A stretch of 34,586 bases of DNA from Janthinobacterium sp. BJB426 (GTDB lineage: Bacteria; Pseudomonadota; Gammaproteobacteria; Burkholderiales; Burkholderiaceae_D), in NCBI RefSeq assembly GCF_002735705.1, contig NZ_PDZL01000034.1, forward strand, positions 1 to 34,586, read 5' to 3'. This document shows, piece by piece, positions 1 through 7,279 of the stretch; position 1 is the stretch's first letter; each line of letters opens with the position of its first letter. The notes under the pieces were generated by a model, which was not told where the DNA came from, made no database searches, and saw only the letters and a program-made list of their open reading frames with translations. The translations under genes and the position numbers were made by a program.

Positions 1-3
1 TAT

Positions 4-117
4 GCCTGATGACCATAGCAAGTTGGTCCCACCCCTTCCCATCCCGAACAGGACCGTGAAACAACTTTGCGCCGATGATAGTGCTGCAACCAGTGTGAAA
101 GTAGGTTATCGTCAGGC
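4..117 (+). rRNA. rrf: 5S ribosomal RNA
   Basis: This is the 5S RNA of the large ribosomal subunit. The terminal helix is visible: bases 4-10 (GCCTGAT) pair with 111-117 (GTCAGGC). The interior carries the conserved CCCATCCCGAAC segment at about 40-51. The length of about 114 nt fits bacterial 5S. A rho-independent terminator follows, so this is the last gene of an rRNA operon whose 16S and 23S genes lie to the left of the window. Exact processed ends may differ by one or two bases. Confidence 0.95.
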
Positions 118-127
118 TTGTTATTCG

Positions 128-164
128 AAAAAACCCCTTCCGGTGATCCGGTTGGGGTTTTTTT
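128..164 (+). terminator. rho-independent terminator of the rRNA operon
   Basis: AACCCC (132-137) pairs with GGGGTT (154-159). An inner CCGG/CCGG pair (140-143 with 148-151) lies across a TT/TT mismatch. The stem is preceded by a run of A and followed by seven T. It lies just after the 5S gene and ends the rRNA transcript. Confidence 0.9.
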
Positions 165-227
165 ACGTCCAATGATTTATGCATGGCATCGATCGCGTGC
201 TACCTTGAAAGGGATATCTTGTCTGCT

Positions 228-1526
228 GTGCATACACTGGAGCAATTACGCGCTGGCCAACTGGCTGGCCTGCGCCGCCTGAAGCTGTCCTGCGGCTTGA
301 CGGACTTTCCCCACGACATCTTCGACCTGGCAGACAGCCTGGAAATCCTCGACCTGTCCGGCAACGCGCTGTCCGCGCTGCCCGACGATTTGCCGCGCCT
401 GCACAAGCTGCGCATCATTTTTTGCTCGGATAACCTGTTTACCACTTTACCTACCGTGCTCGGTTCCTGTCCTGCACTGGAAATGATCGGTTTCAAGGCG
501 AACCGGATCGACCACGTGCCAGCCGCAGCCTTGCCATCCAGATTGCGCTGGCTGACCCTGACCGACAATGCCATCGCAGTCTTGCCGGACGAACTCGGCA
601 TGTGCAGTGAGCTGCAGAAACTCATGCTGGCGGGAAATTGCCTCGACAGCTTGCCCGCTTCGTTGGCGAACTGCCGCCGGCTGGAACTGGTGCGCATCGC
701 CGCCAACCGTTTCACGGCGTTGCCCGAATGCCTGCTGTCCTTGCCACGCCTGAGCTGGCTCGCGTATGCGGGCAATCCCTTTACGCAAGCGCGTGAACTG
801 GCGGCCCTGGCCGGTGTGGCTGCGGCGGGCATGGCATGGCAGCGCCTGGAACTGGCGCAGCAGCTGGGTGAGGGCGCATCGGGAGTGATTTACCGTGCCC
901 GCCTGGATGGTGTGGATGAGGTTGCCGTCAAGGTATTCAAGGGGGCCATGACCAGTGATGGCTTGCCGCGCAGCGAGATGGCCGCTTGTGTCGGCGCCGG
1001 CGCCCATCCGGGCCTGATTCCCATCCTCGGGACGCTCGATGCGCATCCGCAAGGGGCGCTGGGGCTCGTCATGCCGCTCATCGACACGGCCTTCCGCAAT
1101 CTGGCCGGACCGCCGAGCCTGGAATCGTGCACGCGCGACGTATATGCCGATGGCGCATGCTTTGATCCTGCGCAAGCCCTGGCCATTGCCCATGGCATCG
1201 CTTCGGCCGTGTGCCAGCTGCATGCGCGCGGCATCGTGCACGGCGATCTGTATGCGCACAATATCCTGCATGCGGACGCGGGGGCTTGCCTGCTGGGTGA
1301 CTTTGGCGCGGCGTCGATGTTTGCGCCCGGTTCAGCGCAAGGGGACTTGCTGCAGGGCATAGAGGCGCGCGCCTTTGGCGTGCTGCTGGGTGAATTGATC
1401 GCGCATTCTGCGACGCCCTTGCCCGCCCTGCAGGTCATGATGGAAGCTTGCCTGCAGGAAGAAGTATTGCGGCGGCCCACCTTTGACGTGATCGAGCGGG
1501 GCTTGCGGGACATCTTCCCCGCATAA
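228..1526 (+). CDS. leucine-rich repeat protein with C-terminal protein kinase domain
   Basis: The N-terminal half is a row of about seven leucine-rich repeats of LxxLxLxxNxLxxLP type (for example LEILDLSGNALSALP), a fold used for protein binding. The C-terminal 220 or so residues look like a compact Ser/Thr/Tyr kinase: glycine loop GEGASGVIYRA, lysine in VAVKVFKG, catalytic loop HGDLYAHNIL in place of the usual HRDLKxxN, and DFGAAS. Asp and Asn of the catalytic loop are kept, so activity is plausible. No signal peptide or membrane segment is seen, suggesting a cytoplasmic protein. The frame opens at ATG 183 without a ribosome site. GTG 228 (giving MHTLEQL) is chosen from memory of related proteins; TTG 219 has the better-spaced AAAGGGA. 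Substrate and role are unknown. Confidence 0.85.
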   Translation: MHTLEQLRAGQLAGLRRLKLSCGLTDFPHDIFDLADSLEILDLSGNALSALPDDLPRLHKLRIIFCSDNLFTTLPTVLGSCPALEMIGFKANRIDHVPAAALPSRLRWLTLTDNAIAVLPDELGMCSELQKLMLAGNCLDSLPASLANCRRLELVRIAANRFTALPECLLSLPRLSWLAYAGNPFTQARELAALAGVAAAGMAWQRLELAQQLGEGASGVIYRARLDGVDEVAVKVFKGAMTSDGLPRSEMAACVGAGAHPGLIPILGTLDAHPQGALGLVMPLIDTAFRNLAGPPSLESCTRDVYADGACFDPAQALAIAHGIASAVCQLHARGIVHGDLYAHNILHADAGACLLGDFGAASMFAPGSAQGDLLQGIEARAFGVLLGELIAHSATPLPALQVMMEACLQEEVLRRPTFDVIERGLRDIFPA

Positions 1527-1561
1527 AAAATGGCGCAGCCTTCGCAGGCTGCGCCATTTTT
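1526..1561. terminator. bidirectional terminator between convergent genes
   Basis: A perfect 10-bp stem, GGCGCAGCCT (1532-1541) with AGGCTGCGCC (1546-1555), has a four-base loop. It is flanked by A-run on the left and T-run on the right. It sits between the stops of the LRR-kinase gene and the nitronate monooxygenase-like gene, so it can end transcripts from both sides. Confidence 0.9.
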
Positions 1562-1579
1562 ATTTCAGGCTAGCAAGAT

Positions 1580-2845
1580 TCAGCTTGCTACCAGAATTTC
1601 TTTTTCCGGCAGGGCGATCTGGTTGTCGACGCTGAACTGGTAGTCCTTGAAGACGTGTTCGGCCGTCAGGATCTGGTATTCGCCGTTGTCGAGCTTGTGC
1701 GTGGTGTCCTTCAGGCGATACGTGTAATGGCCGCAGGTCCAGCAGTTGAAGTTGCGCATGTGCGTGCACAGGCAAGTCTTGTCCATCACGACGACGGTTT
1801 TTTGTTCCGGATGGGCAGCCACTTCGCGGTTGTACGAATTGATGTACGCGCAGTTACCCGTTGCATCGAGCAGGTAGCCATACGATTCGCAGCCTGGACG
1901 TATGCCGGCGCCGATGGCGGGCGTGTTCTTCAGCATGCGCATCGGGTAGCCCGTCGGCGAGACGCCATTGACGATGATGTCTTCTTCCGATGCCTTGTAG
2001 TATTCCTGCTTGACCTTGTTTGGCAAGCCGCATTCCTTGGTGACGGTAAAGCGCGTCGCCACTTGCACGCCAGCCGCGCCCGCTTCCAGGAAGGAAACGG
2101 CATCGCTGCCCGTGAAAATGCCGCCGGCGGCGATCAGCGGGATGTCCAGCTGTTCCGCTTTCAGGTAGGCCAGCAGTTCCGCCGTGATCGTGTGCAGGTC
2201 GTAATTGGCCCAGTCCATGCCGAAACCCAGGTGGCCGCCGGCCAGGGGGCCCTCGACGATGATGAAGTCGGGCAAACGGTCCAGCTTGGCGTTCTTGCGC
2301 AGGAAAATCTGCAAGGCGCGCACGGACGAGACGATGATGCCCAGCTTGGCATCACGGAAACGCGGATGGTCGGCCATCAAGGCGAACGAACCGAAGTGCA
2401 GGCCGGCGGACAGGGTGATGCCGTCGATGCCGGCGTCCAGCGCCGCATTCAGGCGCACGCGCAAGGTTTCGCGGGGGCCGTTCATGGTCAGCTTTTCCAT
2501 GCAATTGACGAAGATCAAGCCATCGCCTTTTTTCGCTTCCATGGTGCGGCCGATATGCAGGCGCTGTGCTTCCGCCAGGCGGCCCAGGTCGAACTGCACC
2601 ACGGCCTTGTCGCTGTTATTGATGTTGAACTTGTACAGTTTCGTCTTGTCTTTGACGAAGGTGGTGTCGAAACGGCGATCCGACACGTCTTCCACCATGG
2701 CATCGGAAATATGGCCGATACCGTTCAGCCGGGCCGCTTCCAGGGCCAGCTCCGACGTGGAAATATCCACACCCATTCCGCCTATCATGATGGGCACATA
2801 TTCTTTTTTGCCAAATCGCAGGCGGAAATCATCAACACGTTTCAT
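1580..2845 (-). CDS. nitronate monooxygenase family flavoprotein with C-terminal Cys cluster
   Basis: This 421-residue protein belongs to the FMN-dependent nitronate monooxygenase / 2-nitropropane dioxygenase-like TIM-barrel family. Family marks are the N-terminal IMIGGMGVDIS, the phosphate-binding region around EGPLAGGHLGF, and IAAGGIFTGSD followed by GAAGVQVATRF. Known members oxidise alkyl nitronates or act as NAD(P)H:quinone reductases; the substrate here cannot be read. It is longer than many members because of a C-terminal tail with C358, C360, C368 and C371 in a CxC-x7-CxxC pattern, which could bind a metal. The start is supported by AAGGA five bases before ATG. It appears monocistronic, with a promoter candidate just upstream and a shared terminator downstream. 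Confidence 0.88.
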   Translation of the reverse strand: MKRVDDFRLRFGKKEYVPIMIGGMGVDISTSELALEAARLNGIGHISDAMVEDVSDRRFDTTFVKDKTKLYKFNINNSDKAVVQFDLGRLAEAQRLHIGRTMEAKKGDGLIFVNCMEKLTMNGPRETLRVRLNAALDAGIDGITLSAGLHFGSFALMADHPRFRDAKLGIIVSSVRALQIFLRKNAKLDRLPDFIIVEGPLAGGHLGFGMDWANYDLHTITAELLAYLKAEQLDIPLIAAGGIFTGSDAVSFLEAGAAGVQVATRFTVTKECGLPNKVKQEYYKASEEDIIVNGVSPTGYPMRMLKNTPAIGAGIRPGCESYGYLLDATGNCAYINSYNREVAAHPEQKTVVVMDKTCLCTHMRNFNCWTCGHYTYRLKDTTHKLDNGEYQILTAEHVFKDYQFSVDNQIALPEKEILVAS

Positions 2846-2866
2846 TGCTATCCTTAGACTACCGTG

Positions 2867-2894
2867 GTTATCACTGAGCCAGATGTACGGTCAA
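2867..2894 (-). promoter_or_regulatory. putative sigma-70 promoter of the nitronate monooxygenase-like gene
   Basis: On the minus strand TTGACC (2894-2889) and GATAAC (2872-2867) are 16 bp apart. This would give a leader of roughly 15 nt before the ATG at 2845. The -10 hexamer matches only four of six positions. Confidence 0.4.
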
Positions 2895-2958
2895 GCCCGC
2901 TGCCGGTCAGGCGCGCGGGCGCATGTAGCTGTGCGCAGCTTCAATTCTACCCCAAGCG

Positions 2959-2985
2959 GGCAGGCTCTCCGAGGCAGAGCTTGCC
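2959..2985 (-). terminator. stem-loop, possible yajQ terminator
   Basis: GGCAGGCTCT (2959-2968) pairs with AGAGCTTGCC (2976-2985), with one wobble and a seven-base loop. It lies 45 bp beyond the yajQ stop. No T-run follows in the yajQ direction, so termination function is uncertain. Confidence 0.35.
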
Positions 2986-3029
2986 ACCATGCCGCGTGAA
3001 CGCTGGCTGGATCGTGCGCTTGATCGAAA

Positions 3030-3515
3030 TTAATCGCGGAAATTGTTAAATTCCAGCGGCATATCGGGCACGTCCTTGCGCAGCATGGCCATGGCCGCCT
3101 GCAGGTCGTCCCGCTTGGCGCCCGTGACGCGCACGGCTTCACCCTGGATGCTCGCTTGCACTTTCATCTTGCTGTCCTTGACGACGCGCACGATTTTCTT
3201 TGCATCATCCGATTCAATGCCATTCTTGATCTTGATGATCTGCTTGACCTTGTCGCCGCCGATCTTCTTGATGTCACCTTCGTCGAGGAAGCGCACATCG
3301 ACCTTGCGTTTGGTCAATTTGTTGGTCAGCACGTCGCGCACTTGGCTGAGCTGGAATTCCGAGTCCGCAAACGCGGTCAATTCGTTTTCCTTGTGCTCGA
3401 CGCGGGCATCGCTGCCCTTGAAGTCGAAGCGCGTCGTGATTTCCTTGTTGGATTGCTCGACTGCATTCTTGACTTCGATCATATCGGCTTCGGAGACTAC
3501 ATCAAATGACGGCAT
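3030..3515 (-). CDS. yajQ: YajQ family nucleotide-binding protein
   Basis: The 161-residue protein matches the YajQ/UPF0234 family over its full usual length. It begins MPSFDVVSE and carries the conserved TRFDFKGS and ends PLEFNNFRD. The family has two RNP-like ferredoxin folds. Members in Xanthomonas and Pseudomonas are reported to bind cyclic di-GMP and to act with a LysR-type regulator; others are linked to temperature-dependent phage functions. It is a soluble cytoplasmic protein. The start is supported by AAGGAA about six bases upstream. It is divergent from murB. Family assignment is firm; c-di-GMP binding in this organism is inference from homologues. Confidence 0.95.
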   Translation of the reverse strand: MPSFDVVSEADMIEVKNAVEQSNKEITTRFDFKGSDARVEHKENELTAFADSEFQLSQVRDVLTNKLTKRKVDVRFLDEGDIKKIGGDKVKQIIKIKNGIESDDAKKIVRVVKDSKMKVQASIQGEAVRVTGAKRDDLQAAMAMLRKDVPDMPLEFNNFRD

Positions 3516-3673
3516 GGTCTGTTCCTTTTCTTGTTAAAGCGAGCGCACGCTCGGCGCGCTGGGCCTTGGCGGCTGATTCTGCGCCAGGGGACGGCCCTGT
3601 TAAAGATGCGACATTTTAACGGACAACGGGCAAGTCGCCCTTGTCCTGAGGTGGTTTTTTGTCGCTTTCGCTC

Positions 3674-3679
3674 TATAAT
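3674..3679 (+). promoter_or_regulatory. putative -10 element of murB
   Basis: A perfect TATAAT lies 21 bp before the murB ATG at 3701. The -35 region about 16 bp upstream (TGGTTT, 3652-3657) is weak. The element falls inside the frame extension that would start at TTG 3659, which argues for ATG 3701. The leader would be very short. Confidence 0.5.
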
Positions 3680-3700
3680 CGAGCAAAATTTCCCTATCCC

Positions 3701-4729
3701 ATGTCTGCAGAGCTCACCATCGAACACAATTACTCCCTCCAGCGCCTGAATACCTTCGGCATCACGGCCAGCGCGGCCGCCTACGTACGCATCACTTCGC
3801 AAGCCGAATTGCAGGCGGCGCTGCAAGATCCGGCCTTGTCCGCCATGCCGCGCCTGATACTGGGCGGCGGCAGCAACATCGTGCTGACGGGCGACTTTCC
3901 CGGCGCCGTGCTGCACATGGCCACGCGCGGCATGCGCCTGGCGCAGGCGGATTTCGAGACGATACTCGTCACGGCCGCGGCCGGCGAAAACTGGCACGAT
4001 TTCGTGCAATGGACCCTGGCGCAGGGCGTGGGCGGGCTGGAAAACCTATCGCTGATCCCCGGCACGGTGGGCGCGGCGCCTATCCAGAATATTGGCGCGT
4101 ATGGCGTTGAAATCAAGGATTATCTGCATAGTGTAAGCGTCATGCACAGCGCCAGCGGCATCGTCTTCGACATGGACCGCGACGCCTGCCGCTTCGCCTA
4201 TCGCGACAGCATCTTCAAGCAGGCGGACGGGCGCGAGCTGATCGTGCTGGAAGTCACGTTTGCCTTGCCGGCCGAGTGGCAGCCGAACTTGCGCTATGCG
4301 GAACTGGCGCAGGCCGTGGCCGAGCGCAATCTTGCCGAGCCGACGCCGCAACAGGTGGCGGACACGGTGATGGCGATCCGTCGGAGAAAATTGCCGGACC
4401 CGGCCGTGATCGGCAATGCGGGCAGCTTCTTCAAGAATCCCGTTGTATCACGAGAGCAATGTCTTGCCTTGTTGGAACGTTTCCCGACCCTCGTGCACCA
4501 TGCGCAGCCCGATGGCACGGAAAAGCTGGCGGCCGGCTGGCTGATCGATCAATGTGGCTGGAAGGGAAAAAACCTGGGGCCCGCGGGAGTGTATCCCAAG
4601 CAGGCACTGGTTCTGGTGAATAATGGCGGCGCTCGTGGCGCGGACATTACCCGGCTGGCGGCAGCGATACAGGATGATGTAGAGGCGAAATATGGCGTGC
4701 GCCTGTCGCCCGAGCCTGTGTTTGTCTAA
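3701..4729 (+). CDS. murB: UDP-N-acetylenolpyruvoylglucosamine reductase MurB
   Basis: MurB reduces the enolpyruvyl ether of UDP-GlcNAc-enolpyruvate with NADPH and FAD to give UDP-N-acetylmuramate, the second committed step of peptidoglycan synthesis in the cytoplasm. The 342-residue length equals type I MurB of E. coli. Visible marks are NTFGI near the N-terminus, the FAD-binding GGGSNIVL, GAAPIQNIGAYG, the YRDSIFK arginine region, GNAGSFFKNP with the proton-donor serine, and AAGWLIDQCGWKG. The Glu in the C-terminal SPEPVF is a catalytic candidate. The start at ATG 3701 gives MSAELTIEHN; the upstream TTG extension overlaps a TATAAT and is rejected. There is no clear ribosome site. Confidence 0.96.
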   Translation: MSAELTIEHNYSLQRLNTFGITASAAAYVRITSQAELQAALQDPALSAMPRLILGGGSNIVLTGDFPGAVLHMATRGMRLAQADFETILVTAAAGENWHDFVQWTLAQGVGGLENLSLIPGTVGAAPIQNIGAYGVEIKDYLHSVSVMHSASGIVFDMDRDACRFAYRDSIFKQADGRELIVLEVTFALPAEWQPNLRYAELAQAVAERNLAEPTPQQVADTVMAIRRRKLPDPAVIGNAGSFFKNPVVSREQCLALLERFPTLVHHAQPDGTEKLAAGWLIDQCGWKGKNLGPAGVYPKQALVLVNNGGARGADITRLAAAIQDDVEAKYGVRLSPEPVFV

Positions 4730-4746
4730 ATAGTCAATCTGCGCTT

Positions 4747-4832
4747 GAAAAAATGCTCAGGGCAAGGCGCATTGCCGAAGACAGTACGAATAGTACGGCG
4801 AGGCAGTGCAACGCAGCCATGGACGTTTTTTC
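4747..4832. repeat. imperfect palindromic intergenic repeat
   Basis: Outer arms GAAAAAA (4747-4753) and TTTTTTC (4826-4832) enclose inner arms GCATTGCC (4769-4776) and GGCAGTGC (4802-4809), which pair with one G-T wobble. The centre contains AGTACGAATAGTAC. It fills the space between convergent murB and ppnP. The T-run on the plus strand means it could also end murB transcription. The layout resembles dispersed intergenic repeats of betaproteobacteria; that resemblance is from memory. Confidence 0.55.
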
Positions 4833-4840
4833 TGCGTGGA

Positions 4841-5155
4841 TTAGCCGAAGTGGCAGACGTAGTCGACGGTCTCCAGCGTCTCGATGTCAAAATAGCTATT
4901 GCCCGGGATACTGAATTGCGTGCCCGCGGCATAGCTGTGCCACTCTGTCGCATCGGCCAGGCGTACCTTGCACAGGCCGCTGACGATTTCCATGATTTCC
5001 GGCGCGCCCGTGTTGAAGCGCAACGAGGACGCGAAAATCACGCCCACGCTTTTCTTCGTGCCATCGGCCAGGATGATGTTGTGCGAGATGCATTTGCCGT
5101 CAAAGTAGATATTCGACTTCTTGACGACGCTGACATTGTCCAGTTGTGTGCTCAT
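4841..5155 (-). CDS. ppnP: pyrimidine/purine nucleoside phosphorylase PpnP
   Basis: The 104-residue protein matches the PpnP (YaiE, DUF1255) family at full length. It is a small single-domain beta-barrel of cupin type. The E. coli protein cleaves several nucleosides with phosphate to base and ribose-1-phosphate. Conserved stretches include KKSNIYFDGKCISH, KKSVGVI, the Glu-rich EIMEIVSGLC and the end of the barrel YVCHFG. AAGGAAAG precedes the ATG by six bases. It begins 25 bp after the wspR stop on the same strand, so it may be transcribed as the last gene of the wsp operon, though a nucleoside salvage enzyme has no known role there. Confidence 0.93.
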   Translation of the reverse strand: MSTQLDNVSVVKKSNIYFDGKCISHNIILADGTKKSVGVIFASSLRFNTGAPEIMEIVSGLCKVRLADATEWHSYAAGTQFSIPGNSYFDIETLETVDYVCHFG

Positions 5156-5180
5156 GCTTCACTTTCCTTGCTGTTAAAAA

Positions 5181-6206
5181 TCAGTCCTGGACGTCAGCGG
5201 CGCTCAGCACGCTGTTGCGTCCGCCACGTTTGGCCGCGTACAGGGCCTGGTCGGCGCGGTTGATCAATTCCTCGACCGTCGAGTCCGGCGAAGGCACGAT
5301 GGTGGCCACGCCGATCGAGATGGTGACGATGCCCGTGCCGGCCGCCGGGTTCTCTATCTGCAAGCCTTCCAGATGGCGCCGGCACGCTTCGGCGATCAAC
5401 AACGCGCCGGCCGCTTCCGTTTCCGGCAGGATCAGGGCGAATTCTTCGCCGCCGTAGCGGGCGGCCAGGTCCGCCGGGCGTTTCAAATGTTCCGTCAGCA
5501 CGGCGGCGACTTTTTTCAGGCACAGGTCGCCCGCCAGGTGGCCAAAGTGATCGTTATAGCTTTTGAAATGGTCGATATCGCAGAACAGCAAGCTCAACGG
5601 CGTCTTGTCGCGCTGGCCACGCTGCCATTCGAATTGCAGGGTTTCATCGAAGCGGCGGCGGTTGGCGATGCCCGTCAAGCCATCGAGAGCGGCTAGTTTC
5701 TGTAATTCAATATTCGCGTCGGCCAGGTTCTTCTGACTTTCCCGCAGGAAACGAAAAGCCTGGTCGCGTTGCAAACGGCTGATGTGGGCGTTGGAATGGT
5801 AGCGTATGCGTGCCAGCAACTCCAGGCGGTCCGGCAGTTTCACCACATAATCGTTGGCGCCGACGGCAAAGCTGTGCGCCTTCAGTTTCGGGTCATCCTT
5901 GGCCGACATCACGATCACCGGCACATGCGCCAGCGCCGCGTTTTCGCGGTACAGCTGGATCAGGGCGAAGCCGTCGATGCCCGGCATCACCAGGTCTTGC
6001 AGGATGACGGTCGGTTGCAAGCGCAGCGCCGTGTCCAGCGCCTGCGTGGCGTCGGTCACGTAATGAAATTCGATATCCTGTTGCTCGCTGAGCATGCGTC
6101 GGACTGCCTCGGCAATGATCAACTGGTCGTCCACCAGCAGCACGCTGACCTTGAATTCGGTCAATGCGGGCTCAGGCTGGGTGAAACTGGAGGAGAATTC
6201 TGGCAT
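5181..6206 (-). CDS. wspR: WspR-type response regulator diguanylate cyclase
   Basis: WspR is the output of the Wsp pathway: a REC domain phosphorylated by WspE activates a GGDEF domain that makes cyclic di-GMP from two GTP. With ATG 6206 the protein has 341 residues. REC acidic pair D26-D27 and phosphoacceptor D71 (ILQDLVMPG) are present. The GGDEF domain has the metal site FCDIDHF (D210, D212), active-site GGEEF at 252-256, and an inhibitory-site RxxD (RPAD, 243-246) five residues before it, so product inhibition is expected. An in-frame ATG at 6245 would overlap wspF by 29 bp; ATG 6206 starts 10 bp after the wspF stop and gives a family-like N-terminus. It is last of the seven wsp genes. 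Confidence 0.94.
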   Translation of the reverse strand: MPEFSSSFTQPEPALTEFKVSVLLVDDQLIIAEAVRRMLSEQQDIEFHYVTDATQALDTALRLQPTVILQDLVMPGIDGFALIQLYRENAALAHVPVIVMSAKDDPKLKAHSFAVGANDYVVKLPDRLELLARIRYHSNAHISRLQRDQAFRFLRESQKNLADANIELQKLAALDGLTGIANRRRFDETLQFEWQRGQRDKTPLSLLFCDIDHFKSYNDHFGHLAGDLCLKKVAAVLTEHLKRPADLAARYGGEEFALILPETEAAGALLIAEACRRHLEGLQIENPAAGTGIVTISIGVATIVPSPDSTVEELINRADQALYAAKRGGRNSVLSAADVQD

Positions 6207-6216
6207 TGCATTCTTT

Positions 6217-7269
6217 TCAGATGTTAGGGGAGGGCTCCCACCCATTGTTGAGTTTGGCGCCCAGGCGGCTGCGCAGGCTGGCGCCTATTCTATCCAGGGG
6301 CAGGATGAGCTGCGCCGCATCGAGTTCGGCCGCCGCGCGCGGCATGCCGTACACGGCACTGCTGGCCTGGTCTTGCGCGATGGTCGTCTTGCCGGCGCGG
6401 CGCATGGCCAGCAAGCCATCGCCGCCGTCGCGCCCCATGCCTGTGAGCAATACGCCGATGGCCTCGCCGCGCCAGTGCTGCGCCACGCAGTTGAAGAAGA
6501 CATCGACGGACGGGCGGTAAACATACTCGCGTGGTGCTGCATCGTAACCCAAACGATAATTTTGATCTAGCAGCAGGTGATCATTGGTCTTGGCGATCAG
6601 TACCGTGCCGGACACCAGTTCGTCGCCTTCGGCGATCACGCGCACGGGCATGCTGAGCTGGTCATCGAGCCATTTGGCGAAGTGCGAGGCGAAGGTTTCA
6701 TCGATATGCTGCACCACCACGATGGCGCAGCCGGGCGGCGCCGTCCAGCCGGACAGCACCTTGGCCACGGCCGAAGGGCCGCCCGTCGAGGCGCCGATGG
6801 CCACCAGGGTCGATACCTGGCCGTCGCCCCGTTCGCCGCCATTGCCGTTCGTCTGGCGCGGCGGCGGTGTTTCGGCGCTGTGGCGTATCAGCTTGCCGAT
6901 GGTCTTGATCTTGGCCAGCAGTTCGCTGTCGCCGCCCACCTGCCCCTGCAGCACGGGGGTGGCCGTGACGTCGAGCGCGCCGGCGCCCAGCGCGCGGAAG
7001 ACCTGGTTGACATTGTCTTGCGGGCGGCCAGTGACCACCAGGATGGCGCACGGGCTTTGTTCCATGATCAGACGCGTCGCCTCGACGCCATCCATTTCCG
7101 GCATGTTCAGGTCCATCAGGATCAGGTCGGGGCGGTTGCCCTCGCACATGCGCACGGCTTCGAGTCCGGTGCGGGCGATCCACAGCACCTGGTGTTCCTG
7201 CGTGCTGGCCACCACGCGGCGCAGGGCCTCGGCGGCCATGGGGACATCGTTGGCAATGGCAATTTTCAT
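6217..7269 (-). CDS. wspF: WspF, CheB-type protein-glutamate methylesterase
   Basis: WspF removes methyl groups from glutamates of the receptor WspA and so damps the pathway; in Pseudomonas its loss causes constant c-di-GMP production and wrinkly colonies. The 350-residue protein has a REC domain with D53 (ILMDLNMPEMDG) and a CheB catalytic domain with triad candidates S161 (GASTGGPSA), H188 (VQHIDE) and D281 (GMGRDGGDG). The linker at about 133-150 is rich in Pro, Asn and Gly. ATG 7269 (MKIAIAND) is preferred over an in-frame ATG at 7293 that overlaps wspE. It starts 10 bp after the wspE stop. The assignment rests on domain order plus full Wsp synteny. Confidence 0.94.
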   Translation of the reverse strand: MKIAIANDVPMAAEALRRVVASTQEHQVLWIARTGLEAVRMCEGNRPDLILMDLNMPEMDGVEATRLIMEQSPCAILVVTGRPQDNVNQVFRALGAGALDVTATPVLQGQVGGDSELLAKIKTIGKLIRHSAETPPPRQTNGNGGERGDGQVSTLVAIGASTGGPSAVAKVLSGWTAPPGCAIVVVQHIDETFASHFAKWLDDQLSMPVRVIAEGDELVSGTVLIAKTNDHLLLDQNYRLGYDAAPREYVYRPSVDVFFNCVAQHWRGEAIGVLLTGMGRDGGDGLLAMRRAGKTTIAQDQASSAVYGMPRAAAELDAAQLILPLDRIGASLRSRLGAKLNNGWEPSPNI

Positions 7270-7279
7270 GAAGTACAAC

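Noticed and set aside
1655..2857. 400-codon open frame on the plus strand
   Set aside because: Antisense to the nitronate monooxygenase-like gene; no recognisable protein features.
3540..3553. CGAGCG-CA-CGCTCG hairpin in the yajQ leader
   Set aside because: The two-base loop is too tight and short palindromes are expected in GC-rich sequence; no riboswitch structure is apparent.
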